DNA from: Dasyornis broadbenti
Taxonomy: Eukaryota > Chordata > Aves > Passeriformes > Dasyornithidae
Assembly: GCA_013397935.1 (NCBI GenBank)
Contig: VZRN01004391.1
Coordinates: 407,299 to 471,298, forward strand
DNA: 64,000 bases
Direction of reading: 5' to 3'
Below, piece after piece: positions 10,703 through 23,215 of this stretch (positions within the stretch are counted from its first letter, which is position 1; every line of letters starts with the position of its first letter). The notes under the pieces are model-generated. The model was not told where the DNA came from. It did not search any database and saw only the letters and a program-made list of their open reading frames with translations. A program made the position numbers and the translations under genes.

Positions 10703-13700
10703 TTCTGGACCTTAAATAACACTGTTCACCCAAGGGTACAAAAGTGTTTATCACCATCCAAAACTATCCAAAAAAGTTAAGTCAAGTTAACCAGCAGCAT
10801 AAAGATGCTGACAAACTGATGCGCTACTGGAAGCAGCTCGGTCCTCCCTCAGCAGCTGTCAGAGTCCTACAGCGATCGATGGGCTTTGTCCCTGCCACCG
10901 CCTGGGGCTCTGCTGAACCCTCCCTCTCTTGGTAACCTGAGCGCTGCCTGCTCTCAAGCTAATGCTGAGACAGAAAACCAGCAGGTTGGGTATCAGCGCG
11001 AAAATTGTATTCCATTGCATTTTTTACTGCAAATGTAAGATTTCGTCCAATTTATGACAAAGTCTTTTACAGTTCTTTGGTGGGCCATGTTTTACTCCAC
11101 TTATATTCTGCAATAGCCTGCCTAGAACCAGTTCTATGGAATTTGTAGGCCTCACAAAAAAGGGATCTGCCTCAGTACTTTTATAGGTGTAGTTACACTG
11201 TACATCACACATCCGATATTACACAGCAAAAAAACACAAAACAATACCCACAGCCACAGCCTACTTACTTCCATGCTGACAAAACAAGGTTTTCATTACC
11301 ACAGTGTTACCACATGGAAGAGATGCAGTTGCACCAAAGTCAGGCAACACATCCAATATTTGCAGCAGCCAAGTATCACTATGCAAACAAGAACTTCAAC
11401 GGGTATAGGCAACTTAGAGAGCAGTACTCAGCACAGTAAATCAGGAGCAAAACTGGACTTTGCAGATAAAATCCCATTTACCTTATGCAGTACAATTTTT
11501 CACAGGTGAACTTGACAAGACTTTACAAAAAAATTAGTTACTGCACAGCACTTACATTTAGCCAAAAGAGTTTCAGGAGAAAAATATGAACATGAAACAA
11601 TACTTCACCTGGCTTTCCATCTCACCCTAACAGTCAGAACTTCAATAGCTCTGTCTATATTACTCATGTTGTCAAGTTAGTTTCCTAGTACCACATATAT
11701 TTTCTTTCAAGTTTCTCAGACAAGAGGAGATTGCTTCCTCCTCTACATGGTCCAATCCATCTTTCCTGATATACGGCAGTCCATTGTGCCATCCTTTTAG
11801 AACAGATAACAGAAAACAGTCACTAAAACACAAAGTGAAAATATAGAATGAACTACCAGGAAAAAAAATTGGTCCAGAATAGTCCTGATCCACAGAAAAC
11901 ATAAAATACTGTTGCTTTACTCTTGCACAGTCTTTTGGCTAGAAGAAAGGTTATCCCTCCATATACATAATTTCTGTACAATGGCACTACAAGAAGTCAC
12001 TGGCTAATGTTTGTGCTTTGTGGGATTTATAAATCAATTACATTTATGGTCAGGTTTACTAGGTAAGCAATAAATAATTTCTGTCAAAGCACCTGTAATG
12101 AAATCCATCTCTGTAATTTCATTTGCTGAATTGTCAAAGGGGAAAAAAAAGTGGAAAACAGTTTAGAAGTCAAAAAGGTCAGAACAGCCCCTAGCCAGTA
12201 TGTAAGAGCCGGCTTTCTCTGTGGGATGAAGGTATATGCTGCTAGAGACAACAAAAATCAGAGACAAAAGACAAAAGATTTTTGGATATCTCAGGGGATA
12301 ACTTTAATCTACAGTACGTTGCCATTCTGTCAGCAAGGAGCTACTGCTTAACATCTCTTGCTGTAATTACAAGAGTGATCAGGGGTACTGCTTTAAGAGA
12401 GCTGCTATAAACACTACTGGAACCAGGACCAGCCTTGTGTTACCACAGGCCTGAGACAACCATGTTACATCAGCACTACACACTTGTCAAGCAGTGTGGA
12501 CTGCTGTACTTTAATTTGCCTAAGATCATGTATATTAAGGAACCCTGCACATTTATTGTAACAAAGTCTTCTTGAAGGGAAACTGCAGGTTCTCAAAAGA
12601 CAAAACCATAAAGCATATTTCCATGTTGTTTACCCAATCTATTCTTATATGCACATACAATTCCATGATATCAGTTATAAATTTGCAAAGGGATAGATCA
12701 TAAGCTCTGATTAATGATCTATAATATTTTCAGTCATTACACTGGACATACAGACAGGTAAACATGAGCACACATATTAGACATGCTTGTTATATTTGAG
12801 ATGCTGCATTGACTGCACAATGCTTGCAAAAGTAAAACTAAAATACATTCAAAAGCCTTTTCAATATTGAAGACACAAGAAATTTAAAAATGTTAGTATG
12901 ACAGACCATTTGGCTTCTTTATGTTTGTTCAAAAGATATCTGATTTGTATTTTTAATCAAAATGTGCCTAATGTAGACATTTTGTGTGAAGACCGAGCAC
13001 TAATATTAATTTCTTATTGATCTGAGAGATTCATCTACAAACCCACACTTTCTCAGAATATAGTTTTAAATTTTGGCATAATCAATGGCAATTTTACTCC
13101 CAGATCAAACATCCCATTTAACTTTTAAATGGAACTTAAATTTATAGTTAAAGAGTTTTCTTTACAGTAAAAAGTTCTGCTTCCAAGTCAGAAATTAATG
13201 TAAGATATTAAGCCGCTTACAAAGATAATTTTAAAAGAGTCACGGGTATTTGGAAGTTAGAATGAAGCCATTAACCACCCCCGAAGTAGATTCGTTCCCA
13301 GCAGAATTCCCAGGGATGCTGTCGGAGTCCCTGTGCCAGCAGATGGCCCTGTCACCCAGGCGATTGATGCACCCGGAGAGACGCGGCGCTTTAACACACA
13401 AATATCACAACGCGTTATAGTCTACGTCGCAGAGTTTCGCCGATTATTTCCCTTACATTTGATGTAAGACACGGTGAGACAACATGTTCTTCTAAAGATA
13501 AGCAAAAGGAACAAAACCGTTTGGTGGCAGTATCCGGGGTCTTTCTGGACTTTCTTCCCGAGCAGGTCCTGCCAGACCTGAGAGCAGTCACGAGAGAGTT
13601 TCCAGGGAGTGAATATAAGGCATTGTCATCAACTGTGAGTCGATGCAAAACCAGATTTAGAGCACAGGCTGCTTCTGCTGATGTGGAGAGTGATTAAGGC

Positions 13701-16700
13701 TCATGGCATAACATCCAACCCTGCTTCCACATACTTTGTTCAAACATTTGACTTGGTGGGAATGAGTATGGGCTATTAAGAGAGCAGAACACTATATTCA
13801 CGCACACACTCAGTGGGACAGGAGTGTACCATCCATTGGTGCACTGAGCTTTTACACCGCTTACCTAACACGTAACTTTTTATGGTTCTAGACACACACA
13901 TACACTATTATCAAGACATCATCAAAAACCTAAATTCAGTGTACTGCAATCATGTAAGGGAAGTTGGATTTTGCATGCGCTCTAAGGACAGACTGGAGAT
14001 GACATAGGAGAGATCTCTTTCATATTAAAACTTCCAACTTTAGATATTTATCTTAGCCAAACTATAAGCAATGTAGGTAAGAAGTGTAAAAACATATTTA
14101 AAACTTTGTCCTTTCAATCTTTCTTCTCCTGCATAAAATAATAATTCATTCCTAAGCCTAAGGTTTTGACATGTACATTTTCAGAATTTTTTAAAATGGA
14201 ATCTTACCCTTTTTTGCATAAAAACCATTAAGAGTTGTTAAGCCTTCAACTGGAAAAGCTGCAGATACCGTACTTTCGCAGGCCGTAAGGCCGTCTGTAC
14301 CATTTATAATCCATCCCTTCATCAGAGAACAATAAAGAAGAACAGATTGGTTTCTAAGCACAGTTTGTAAGAAGTGTCTCACAGTCTGCTTCTACTTGCC
14401 TTCCTGCCAATTTTTTCCCCACAGAAGCTGTTGCATTCACTTTCTTCACAGCATTTGCTACTGAATATTATCTTGTCATAGGGTAAAGCAGCACACTAAC
14501 TGTTCAGAGTCAGACTTCTCTCCTTGGACTAACTGGTCCTAACAGCACAGGTAACAACACCTCTTGTTGCCAGCAGAACAGCCTCACTGTGTCCGCTCTA
14601 GAGAACACTGCACTTCATTTAGATGCAACATGTTTCCACCTCATTTTTTCTCACCCACCTACTGCCTCCTCCTTCCTTCTCTCTAAAAATCCCCTACCAC
14701 CCGAAACCAACAGACTCATTCATATTTTCTTCCACCCTGCTGTACATATGGAAGATAGGAAATACATTAGGAAGTGCTCAAAATTCTAAGTCGTGAGATA
14801 ATGCAAAATATTAGCCATGTTTTCCAGAGGTGGGAAATCCTCATTTATGTGTTACAGTTGTTGTGTTTTTCTAACTATAACTTATTTGGGTGCACTTGCA
14901 CAGGCAGCTCTGCTGACCACCTCCCAGCCCCTGAAGACAAACTTTTTAAACCCAGAAGTCTGATATTATTTAATATGGTCTAAAACGCATCAGGTTATTC
15001 CTTTTTCACCACGATGTTTACAAGCTCATCAGTATTTTGTCCATCAGTATCTGGCAGGGTTAAGGAAAAGACTAGTTTATAGTTTTAGGTATCAGAAAGC
15101 TATTTTATACACAGCTCTTTCTCATTGGCATAATTTCCAGCTTTGTAGCATGACTTTGAATGGCCAATCACAGAATCTGTGTTCTACACAGAGATAACCT
15201 CTGGGCCTAGAGACAAATCACAAGTTTACTCTGATAGGCAGTCTGATGCTCCAAACTAAACTGAATTAGAGAAAAATTCCTACCCTGTTACAAGTGTGCT
15301 AACAGACTCAAACACCTTCCTCTTGATGATCACTCTTGAGCCATGGGAGGCAGCACACTATCTCAGCTTTTGGGAGCAGAAGGAAGCCTCCCAGCTACCA
15401 CTGCAGGCTGAGGACAGCTCTAGGTGCCTCTGCTTGCATGCATATCACAAAAAACCCCCAAGAGATTAAACTACTATCTGCAGAAGCAAGACTGAAAGGC
15501 AACAGTTTAGACACTAACTCAAAACTAAAGTTCCACTCTTTCCAAAATTTAAAGGTGGGTGGGAACATCCCTTTAAAACACTACCAAAACTTGTCATGTC
15601 CACAGGACTATCTGCATAGACGGTTTAGCATCTCCTGAAAACATATGCTTTCCTGGTAAGTTCACATCCACCTTGCAACACAAAATACGATACAACAACA
15701 TGAGGGAGGACACAACTCTAAATTACCACAAGGCATTTAGGCCCAGACAAACCTCTCTGTGGGATAAAGCAAGCAGCAACTTCTCATCTCTGAGGGAAAA
15801 GAACTTCTGATAAATTATGGGTTTAGCTACCAAAACATTTTATGGTACATGGGTACTGACATTCTTTAAAATGTCCTAGCATGAACACAGCTACATAATG
15901 GTATGGTTTAAGGGAAAGTATTTCCTCTTGAGCAAAATATTGTAGTAAACCTGCTGATTTATTCAAACTCTGCAACTACACTCATTCTGGCACAAGAAAG
16001 TCATTTATATCTTGGGAACAAAGCACCACCATTTCAGCTGAAGAGAGCATCCCTTTTCTTAAGCATCCCTGAACACAGTTGCTCAGTTAAGAGAGGCTGT
16101 ATTCATACAGCTGATTTTCATCTGCAAAATTCCAAGCAATTGTCCAAAGACATGACATTATTTTCTTCTTTTCAATCCATAACAAATGTATTGAAATGAA
16201 GGCTTAGTACTTCCAAGGGAAAAAAAGAAGTTAAAGTGTTAATACAGGGAATTACCAGCAAGGAACATCTTTTCTTTGGTAAAGTGGGCTGAAAAAACTT
16301 ATTTGGCCAATAAAGACATAAGACTTGCCATCTAAAAGTGTTAGCCTGCAACACTGACCTGAATCTTACAGGCTTAAATAGCTGCCATTTTACAAGCAGT
16401 GTGGAAGGTGATACGAGGTTTAAAAACTGTTAAGGCTGAAAAAAAAAGTGCTTTAACATTAAAATACTACTATAACCACATATGATATCTGATTGGTTTG
16501 TGTGCTTTGGAAAACACTTGCTGCTTGCTTGCCAGCATTTGGCAGGGGGCTGTGAAGTATCTTTGCCAATTGCTCAGCTGCCTGTAGCTTAAGGAAGTGC
16601 ATTTTATTCTGAAACAGAACCAAGATGCCGGACAAAATGCAAGAGGGATTAATGTGGTTTACAGATATAACAGCTATGAGAAGTCAGACTATCCTACAAT

Positions 16701-19700
16701 CATCCTGCAGCTATAGCTTTTGGGAAATTTATATAAAAGTACAAGAACCAGTTCCTCAAACTAGTAGGAAAGAGCTGGTATAAGAACATTCCTAGAACAT
16801 GGAACAATTTTAACAACAAATTCCATATTGGCTTTACTCCTGGACTCCAACAAAAGGAGTGTATTACATTACCATATGAGACAGCTGCTCCTAATCCAAT
16901 GGTATTAATGACTGATGTATGGTCTAGTCTGGACTCTGATGGGTAATTGATTTGTTCCTGGTGGGAAGTTATACACAAGGAAAAAAGCATGGGACTTGTG
17001 GTAGACATTGTTCTAGAATTCCTTCTCTTCTTCAGTGCTTCAAGGCAATATAGATAGCTACTATAGTTAAGCAATGCACTGCAGTGAATACACGGCCAGC
17101 CTCAGAGAGCAAGACAAGATCATCTCACTGGACAAGATGGTTCAAAGAGCAATTGGTGCATTTGGCACCATGCTAATGCTTCTAGCCAAGCTTGCATCAC
17201 AACATGTGAAACAGCATCCTCACCTATCTTGACTGAAAAACATTGCTTTTCCTTTATATGTCTTAAAATACATATGGTTTCAAATTCTATACAGTTTCCA
17301 AGTCTGCAACATTAGTAATTACAAACCTGAGGAGGTATGATTTAAGGATATGAAATGAAACATCTTCAACAGAAAGCACAAGCAGGGTAAACAGAGCACT
17401 GCTATGTTGTGCCCAGCATGCTGCTACTACAGCTGCTGCAGAATGTCAGTGTCCTCCCTGCTACGGGGAGGAATGACCAAGTCTCTTCAATATATAGGTG
17501 ACTTGTATAACTGATGGATATACATATCTGAGAGCAAGAAAAAGGAAGAAGTCAAGGCAACAAAGACATCTAGGTAGATATGTGAAAGGCACTTTGGGGG
17601 TGATTCAAGTAGTAAATCAACGGAACCCCTCAATCCACAAGGGTTCTCTTCTCCTAGCTCCATTTCATCCAAGTGTCAGTTGCAAACAAGACACATAAGT
17701 ATGGGAGACACAATTGCTTGCATTTACAGTTTGTCCCTTCCCTGTGCAGCTGTGGAGGTGAGTGAGAGAGGCTTTGGTGGGTGTCTGGCATCCAGCTACG
17801 ATCAATTCACTAGAGACTTTCTGGTACTGTAACTTGGCAAATATTATTTTGTTGTACAGATAACAATTTTAGGATTCTGAACTGATGAGATGCAAAACTC
17901 CTAATGTTCAGGAGAAAACAGGTCTTGTTTACTTACCAACTCTCTCAGTTTTAGTTGCCATATAAAAGGAGACCTATAGCTCCAAGAAGTAATTATAGAT
18001 CATACACTGCATTTATAACCCTGTTATCTGAAAATATGCCAGCCTATCAAAACAGGGCTTTTTATAAAGCTAATAACCTCTTTGGTGGCTGTTCCTTAAA
18101 AACAAATTTCTCTTCTTCTCAATACTGGGGTCAGAACTTAGCAAAGTTCGTAACTGTAGTTGATTCTTTCTCATCTCTTCAGCTACTTCTGAGGTTTTGC
18201 TTCTACTTAGGAGGGGTACAAGATCAAAATCTCTGGCTATACCTAGAGAATGTAGGCAGAAATAAGAATACAGGTAATTCTCTTTTCTGCTCCATCTATC
18301 AGAGACAGAAATTACAGATAAGAAAGGCATCCATTTTCCCAGTATTCCTGAGCAATCATCATGGCATTTACTTGCCAAATTCCAAGTTCCCCAGAAGACA
18401 GATTTCCCTAAAAGCTTTTAAAACAACACCTATATTAAAGGTGCAAGCATTAATACACCATTCCTGTCTGCTAGGACAACTATTTGTATTCCTCAAATAC
18501 TTGCAAAACACTTTCCTGTATCTCCATTTGGGAAGCACAATGTATTGCTGAAATCAATTAAATGGAAGAGTCCTAGTAGGTAGTTAAATGGTCAGGCACA
18601 TTCACTGTTTAAATATTTAAATATTTGGATACTGAGAAACAAAAATATGAATGGGGCAGCCCCTTTTACCTCTTTCTACAGAGGCCACCCCCACAGTCCC
18701 CTCGCCCACCACTGCTGAACCTGTGCCACACAAGCCATACAACACACAAGACAACAAGATATAGACAGCAAGGCAACAGACAGTACTAGAAACTGGCCTG
18801 CCTAGGTACAGCACAAACCAGTGAGCAGACACATCCCACACACAGGGGACAGCAAAAATCCAAAGCTTCCACAGAGCACAAAGCAGGTATGTTCTAAGTC
18901 TCCGTTTGGCCTAACAGGCAGCAGCAGCTGGTGGGCACCTCAGAATAGTTCCTGGGGAGATGCTATATTTGCATCACCTTAGCTCTATTTGAACTTAGAT
19001 TTCATGCACAGAAACAAAAAATACTATACAAACAAGCAATTCAAGTGAACATAGCCAAGTAACAAAAAAGACAGCTTTTAGCTGAGCTGGAGTTCAGTAT
19101 CTCTGACATCAGCATAACCACAGAAGTGTTGCTGAACTGTAGTTAACTCCCACAGCGAGCTCAACCCCATGCACAGTCAAGAGTAGTGGATAGGTGCTGC
19201 CCTGCATGGACAGGGTGTATTTCAACTGAAAAAAAGTCCCAAAAATCGTGGCTAATTATCCACATGGAAATCAAGCCAGCATTAAATTTCATCCATCTCC
19301 CATCCTTCTGTTGCCCATAATTTTGCTAGAAGAGGGTATAGGGCAAAGTAAGTTACAAAACTAGCCTATTGAGCTATAATCATAGTCCAGATTTGAAGCA
19401 GTGATAGTAACATGGGTAATCAAAACGGCTTGCTCACCACAGTTCTCAGACAGAGGATTGTCTGACTCACCACCTCCTACCCCAGTCCAGCCATATGGTG
19501 AAAAATATATTCCACCATAAGCTATGAAAGTGCTACAAATGCTATTAACAACAAAATTAGAAATCCTCAAGCCATTGTACTTTATGGTTATGGTGGAAAA
19601 CTCAATCTTAAAAAGTAACTTAAAATTCAGGAAAATAGCAGGTCAAATAAAGGACAGTAAGTACTACATCCTAAGGAAATCATTAACTGTTAGGTGAACC

Positions 19701-20110
19701 ATATGCTATTTTTATTATTTAAAATACTGATTAAACTAATTATGCTCAGAGGGAGTTGAGGATTAAATGAAATATTTTCAGAGGCAGAGTTTGATGAAAA
19801 GTTGCTGTCATCCATTTAAACAGTGAAAGGTATAACTTTTAACATCTTATGATGATCAACATTTTATAAAGATCATCCTTTAGTGTCTGTTATTTGGCTT
19901 ATAATGTAGCTTACACTTTCCTTTGGACCTTAGTGATATGTGTTAGCAAGTATACAGCTATGCCAAAAGATAATACCATTTAACTACTTCCTCTTTATAA
20001 TTACTACCTTAAAACTTCAGGAGTTTTGAGTCTGCTTGTCATTCTTTGCTCTCAAAGCCAACATTATGACTTCTGAGTAAAGAGTAACAACAGCACTAGC
20101 AGGCAGACAT
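10703..20110. other. Intergenic DNA upstream of CHRNA9
   Basis: About 9.4 kb, AT-rich, with no recognised exon, RNA gene or TE consensus. It contains a CpG-dense patch near 13.3-13.65 kb (listed separately) and an unassigned 198-codon frame at 17955-18551. CHRNA9 5' regulatory sequence should be here, but no specific site could be supported. Confidence 0.6.
13270..13660. promoter_or_regulatory. CpG-dense patch upstream of CHRNA9
   Basis: A roughly 390-bp island of CpG dinucleotides (e.g. around 'gagacgcggcgc', 'caacgcgtta', 'tacgtcgcag') in otherwise CpG-poor DNA, 2.6-3.0 kb upstream of the CHRNA9 start codon. It could be a distal promoter or enhancer of CHRNA9, or part of an old mobile element. 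No coding homology is recognisable. Confidence 0.3.
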
Positions 20111-20129
20111 CGTTTTTAAAAAGGCAATA

Positions 20130-20135
20130 TTTATT
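20130..20135 (-). terminator. Polyadenylation signal of recombinase-like gene 1
   Basis: TTTATT on the plus strand gives AATAAA on the minus strand, about 245 nt past the stop codon of the minus-strand recombinase-like gene. It implies a short 3' UTR. Confidence 0.55.
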
Positions 20136-20379
20136 ATGTCATACTATACAAGATAAAAATGCAGTCTATGTACAGAGGTTCGATGCTCCCCCCACCTTCA
20201 AATACAAACAGAGCAAGCAAGTTCTGAGTGAACTTATGATCACCCCCCTGTGACGTAGAAAATTAATTTCAGGTGTTAATACAAAATTCCCGTTGAAGGC
20301 TACAAACTATACAACTAAAAGGTGACTCTACATAAAAAAGATGATTCATTAGCTTCTATCTTCCTGCTGGTCTCCATGG

Positions 20380-21296
20380 TTAGAATCTTCCTGGGATCCT
20401 ACAGGGCCATCTTGCCAGGCGAGTGACATCTTCCCCGGGATACCCGCAGCGAACAGCAGTGACAGCAGTCCCCAGCCAGAAGGAATGCACGCCGTACTGC
20501 TCCGGACACAGCCCCAGCAGGCTCAGGGCACAGCGGAGAACGGCCAGGAACTCCCTCTTCGTTACAGTCCTGTCATCCGAGTGCACAAAGAGTGGTCCTT
20601 CCAGCTGTGAACGAACCGTCAAGTAGCTCCGGAGGGCCAGAACAGGACACACCCATGGCTCTCCAGACAGCGCTAGGCTGATGACATGTCTCTCCTGATC
20701 CACAGCAGAATTAGGCAGAGAAAGCAGCACTTTGCGCTCCGTTAGCTGGAGATCACTCAGGTACAGCAGCTCAGGCTGCAGTACGTTACGGTGCTTTGCC
20801 ACCATCTCTCCTATTCGAAGTGCCCCAAAAAAAGCTACAGTAAATAATGCACGAAACAGTAAGCATTCATAATGAGTTATGCACACAGACTCCAGAGCTC
20901 CTAAGAGAGATCGCAACATCTCAATTGTTACAGGCAAGTATTTATCCCTCAGGATACCCGCTCGACGTTTCAACCCAGTCACCATGCAACAGGTTATAGG
21001 ATCTTCCAGAGGATCAGAGTTACCAGTCAATTTTGATAAATAAGAGAGTGCTGCCATGTATATGAGTGTCTTCGAGGAGGAAAAATTAGATTCCACAGCC
21101 AAAAAACCTCTAATTTGCTCCACTGGAATTGGCCAGGCTGCAGGCATTCCCATGCTTTCCCTAAAGACAAGGAATTTCTTCAGTCCTTCGAGGTAGGCTT
21201 GCCAAAGCCTACTATCCCCTGAGCGCTCCAGCAACGACAAAGTCTTCAGAGGCGAAGGTCCCAAGGAATGTTTCTGATGATAACTGATCTCGCATC
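20380..21296 (-). CDS. Recombinase-like copy 1, exon 2 (whole recombinase domain)
   Basis: A single 917-nt exon carries the whole recombinase-like domain without interruption. Intronless coding of the domain is expected if it came from a mobile element. By eye, 55-60% of residues are identical to copy 2 across the alignable region. Confidence 0.85.
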
Positions 21297-21986
21297 CTAC
21301 AAGAGAAGATCCACATTAGCCCATGGTGACAAGAGGCATAATCATACTACTTAAGCAGCAATAAAGACAGTCCTCCTGGGTGCAGTACATCTCCAGACAA
21401 CGCTGTGAGTTTATCTGATAGACAGCTCGTACACAGCTGCACCAGAGATATTTTTCAAATAAGAAACAAGCAACATATCAGGCCCATTTCATGCACTGGA
21501 TGTTTTAACACTCCTTAAATGTACAAGGTTCCGGAGTAAAAATGGAGAAGACAAATAAAAATGAGATTTTTAAACCAGGGAACGGCTTACAGAAGTTACA
21601 ACAACAAAAATCACACAGCGCACTCCCGCCAGTAGGTAACATTATTTCCCAGCCCAGGAGGGAGAACTCCCTCGAGACACCCCTCCAAACCCTCCAGCCT
21701 CACACAAGAACTCGAGCAAAACCAAGGAGCTGCCCGGTAGGAGGCACGGCCGCCAACGCTGCGGTGCCCCTCGGCAGCGGCCCGGCCCCGGCCCGCACTT
21801 ACCGGCCCCCGCCTCTCCGCGCTCGCGGCTCCGCGGTGTTTCTTGGCTGCGAGGCGGGGAGGTGACCGCCTGCCCAGCAAGGCTCAGCTCCAGCCACTCC
21901 ATCCCCGGCTCCCGGGCCAGCAGCGCCAGCATCTCCCAGAAAAAGGCGGCGGCAGGCGCGGCCGAAGCGCGGGCAGCGCAGGCCAT
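20380..21986 (-). CDS. Domesticated tyrosine-recombinase-like protein, copy 1 (two exons)
   Basis: Exon 1 is 21986-21803 and exon 2 is 21296-20380. They total 1101 nt, 366 aa. The intron is 506 nt with donor GCCG|GTAAGT, acceptor TTGTAG|GATGCG, phase 1. The ATG has a strong Kozak context (GCCATGG). Exon 2 resembles the XerD-type recombinases of DIRS/Ngaro/Crypton transposons: an N-terminal SAM-like core-binding region ('WPIPVEQIRGFL', about 116-126), the linker 'DKYLPVTIEMLRSLLGALES', and a box I 'FFGALRIGEM' with R222. The usual SKTDQ lysine is replaced (SAVDQ, A259), box II is HSFW (H332, W335 in place of Arg), and after 'LARW' the chain ends without the YxRYIR-type tyrosine segment. DNA cleavage is therefore unlikely; DNA binding is possible but inferred. 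It is paired head-to-head with copy 2. Confidence 0.8.
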
Positions 21987-22170
21987 GGCAGGAGGACGAG
22001 CAGCGGCCGCTCCGCACGAAGACCCTCAGAACTGAGCCCCACGGGTCCTTTAATCGCCGCGGGGCTGCTCCCAGCGCCCTCCTCGGAACAGCGCCCTGGA
22101 GGCCCGGGGCGCTGCACTGGGCAATGCGAGAAGAGGGTGGGAAGCCGGGTCCGGCCTGAGAACTGGAAGG
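21715..22170. promoter_or_regulatory. CpG island between the two recombinase-like genes
   Basis: Very GC-rich sequence dense in CpG, covering exon 1 of copy 1 and about 180 bp upstream of its ATG. It contains GC-box-like sequences and no clear TATA box. It is the likely promoter of the minus-strand gene and may also act on the plus-strand copy, whose start codon lies about 0.9 kb further on. Confidence 0.7.
21803..21986 (-). CDS. Recombinase-like copy 1, exon 1
   Basis: Encodes 61 residues plus one base. It has an Ala-rich start (MACAARASAAPAAAFF), then 'FWEMLALLAREPGMEWLE', which matches exon 1 of copy 2 ('FWALLALLRQEPGMGWL'), then an Arg/Ser/Glu-rich tail. It lies inside the CpG island. 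The recombinase domain starts only in exon 2, so this exon is probably a host-derived or newly evolved N-terminus. Confidence 0.7.
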
Positions 22171-22959
22171 TGTGAAACGTCCGGTCATTACGTCTGCTGC
22201 GAAAATCTGGAATGTCATTGGGTTTAGTGATAAGGTTACAAAAGAGAGAAAAATACTTGTGTTACCTCCCAGTTATTCTCCTGGGCTCTGCAAGATCTCG
22301 TTTCCAGGTTTGCTGTAGAGCATAGCTCAGGGCAAGCTGGCTCCGTTCCGAATTACTCATCAGCCCTTCTTCTCTGTTAAGTACAGGCAATTGAGAAGTT
22401 TTTGCACAGTTTAACGAGACAGCTGCCTTTCCACAGTAGCTATCCCTGCAAAATCCTAAGAAAAAAGTAAAGCAAGCAGGCTCCTCAGCCGACAACTTGA
22501 GCTTTTGGTCTCCTTTTGAAGAAAGCTGTACAGGGACCCCGACAACTGCCTGCCCTGGGCTCTTCCGCTCCCTCAGGATTTGACCACTGCTCCTGGCCGT
22601 CATCGAGACCTGTACCATGTTTGTACCTCCCCCTGCTGCTGGATCTCTCCTTTTAGTAACGAAATGGCCCAGGTGTGTGGCAGGGGAGAAGATCAGGGCC
22701 CGGGCCAAGGAGGTTAAGTCACCCGTGGACACATCCTCTGCTCCTTCCTTAGCCCTAGACCACAGCACAATGGAGGCGATAATGGGCCGCTTAGGCAGTT
22801 TGCAGGTATTGCAAACCCCACCTTCTAGGAAACTCCCACGCAGATCCGTGGGCAGAGGGTGGAGGAGGCAGGATGGGAGGACCCTCAGGCACAGGCTCTG
22901 GGTGGGTCGCAGAAGGCCACGTGGAGGAGGCGTTCCAATTTGAATTAGAAGAGCCAGGA
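22171..22959. other. Spacer between the divergent recombinase-like genes
   Basis: About 0.8 kb of moderately GC-rich DNA. It holds a 237-codon open frame on the minus strand (22975-22262) with no recognisable domain. That frame may be chance, given the base composition, or an upstream transcript of copy 1. No mobile-element consensus or terminal inverted repeats were seen. Confidence 0.5.
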
Positions 22960-22966
22960 TATAAAA
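22960..22966 (+). promoter_or_regulatory. TATA box of recombinase-like gene 2
   Basis: TATAAAA in the context AGGATATAAAAGGG, about 84 bp upstream of the ATG at 23050. It predicts transcription starting near 22990 and a 5' UTR of about 60 nt. This contrasts with copy 1, which uses a CpG island. Confidence 0.55.
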
Positions 22967-23049
22967 GGGTAGCACGGTGCATCGAGTTGTTGCTCATCGA
23001 GCAGTTACTGTTTTGTGCTTCTCACTGCGTGGCTGCTGTTTTGTTGGTG

Positions 23050-23215
23050 ATGCAGAGAAGAAGGGTTGAGCTGCCTGCTGTCCCTTCACCTTTCTGGGCG
23101 CTGCTGGCACTGCTGCGGCAGGAGCCCGGTATGGGGTGGCTGCCGTGTGGTCCTGATGGATGCACCAGATCATGGCGTACCACTGGACTGGAGGCTGGCA
23201 GTGGGGAAGGAACTG
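23050..23215 (+). CDS. Recombinase-like copy 2, exon 1
   Basis: Encodes 55 residues plus one base. The start chosen is the first in-frame ATG downstream of the TATA box (MQRRRVELPAVPSP...). It shares the motif FW-x2-LALL-x2-EPGM-x-WL with exon 1 of copy 1, which supports its being real coding sequence and fixes the reading frame. The open frame extends upstream to 22873, past the TATA box, so a longer form is possible if transcription starts earlier. Confidence 0.65.

Noticed and set aside
21799..22218. Overlapping ORFs in the central CpG island other than exon 1 of copy 1
   Set aside because: Only the 21986-21803 frame matches copy 2 and has a phase-compatible donor; the others are shadows.
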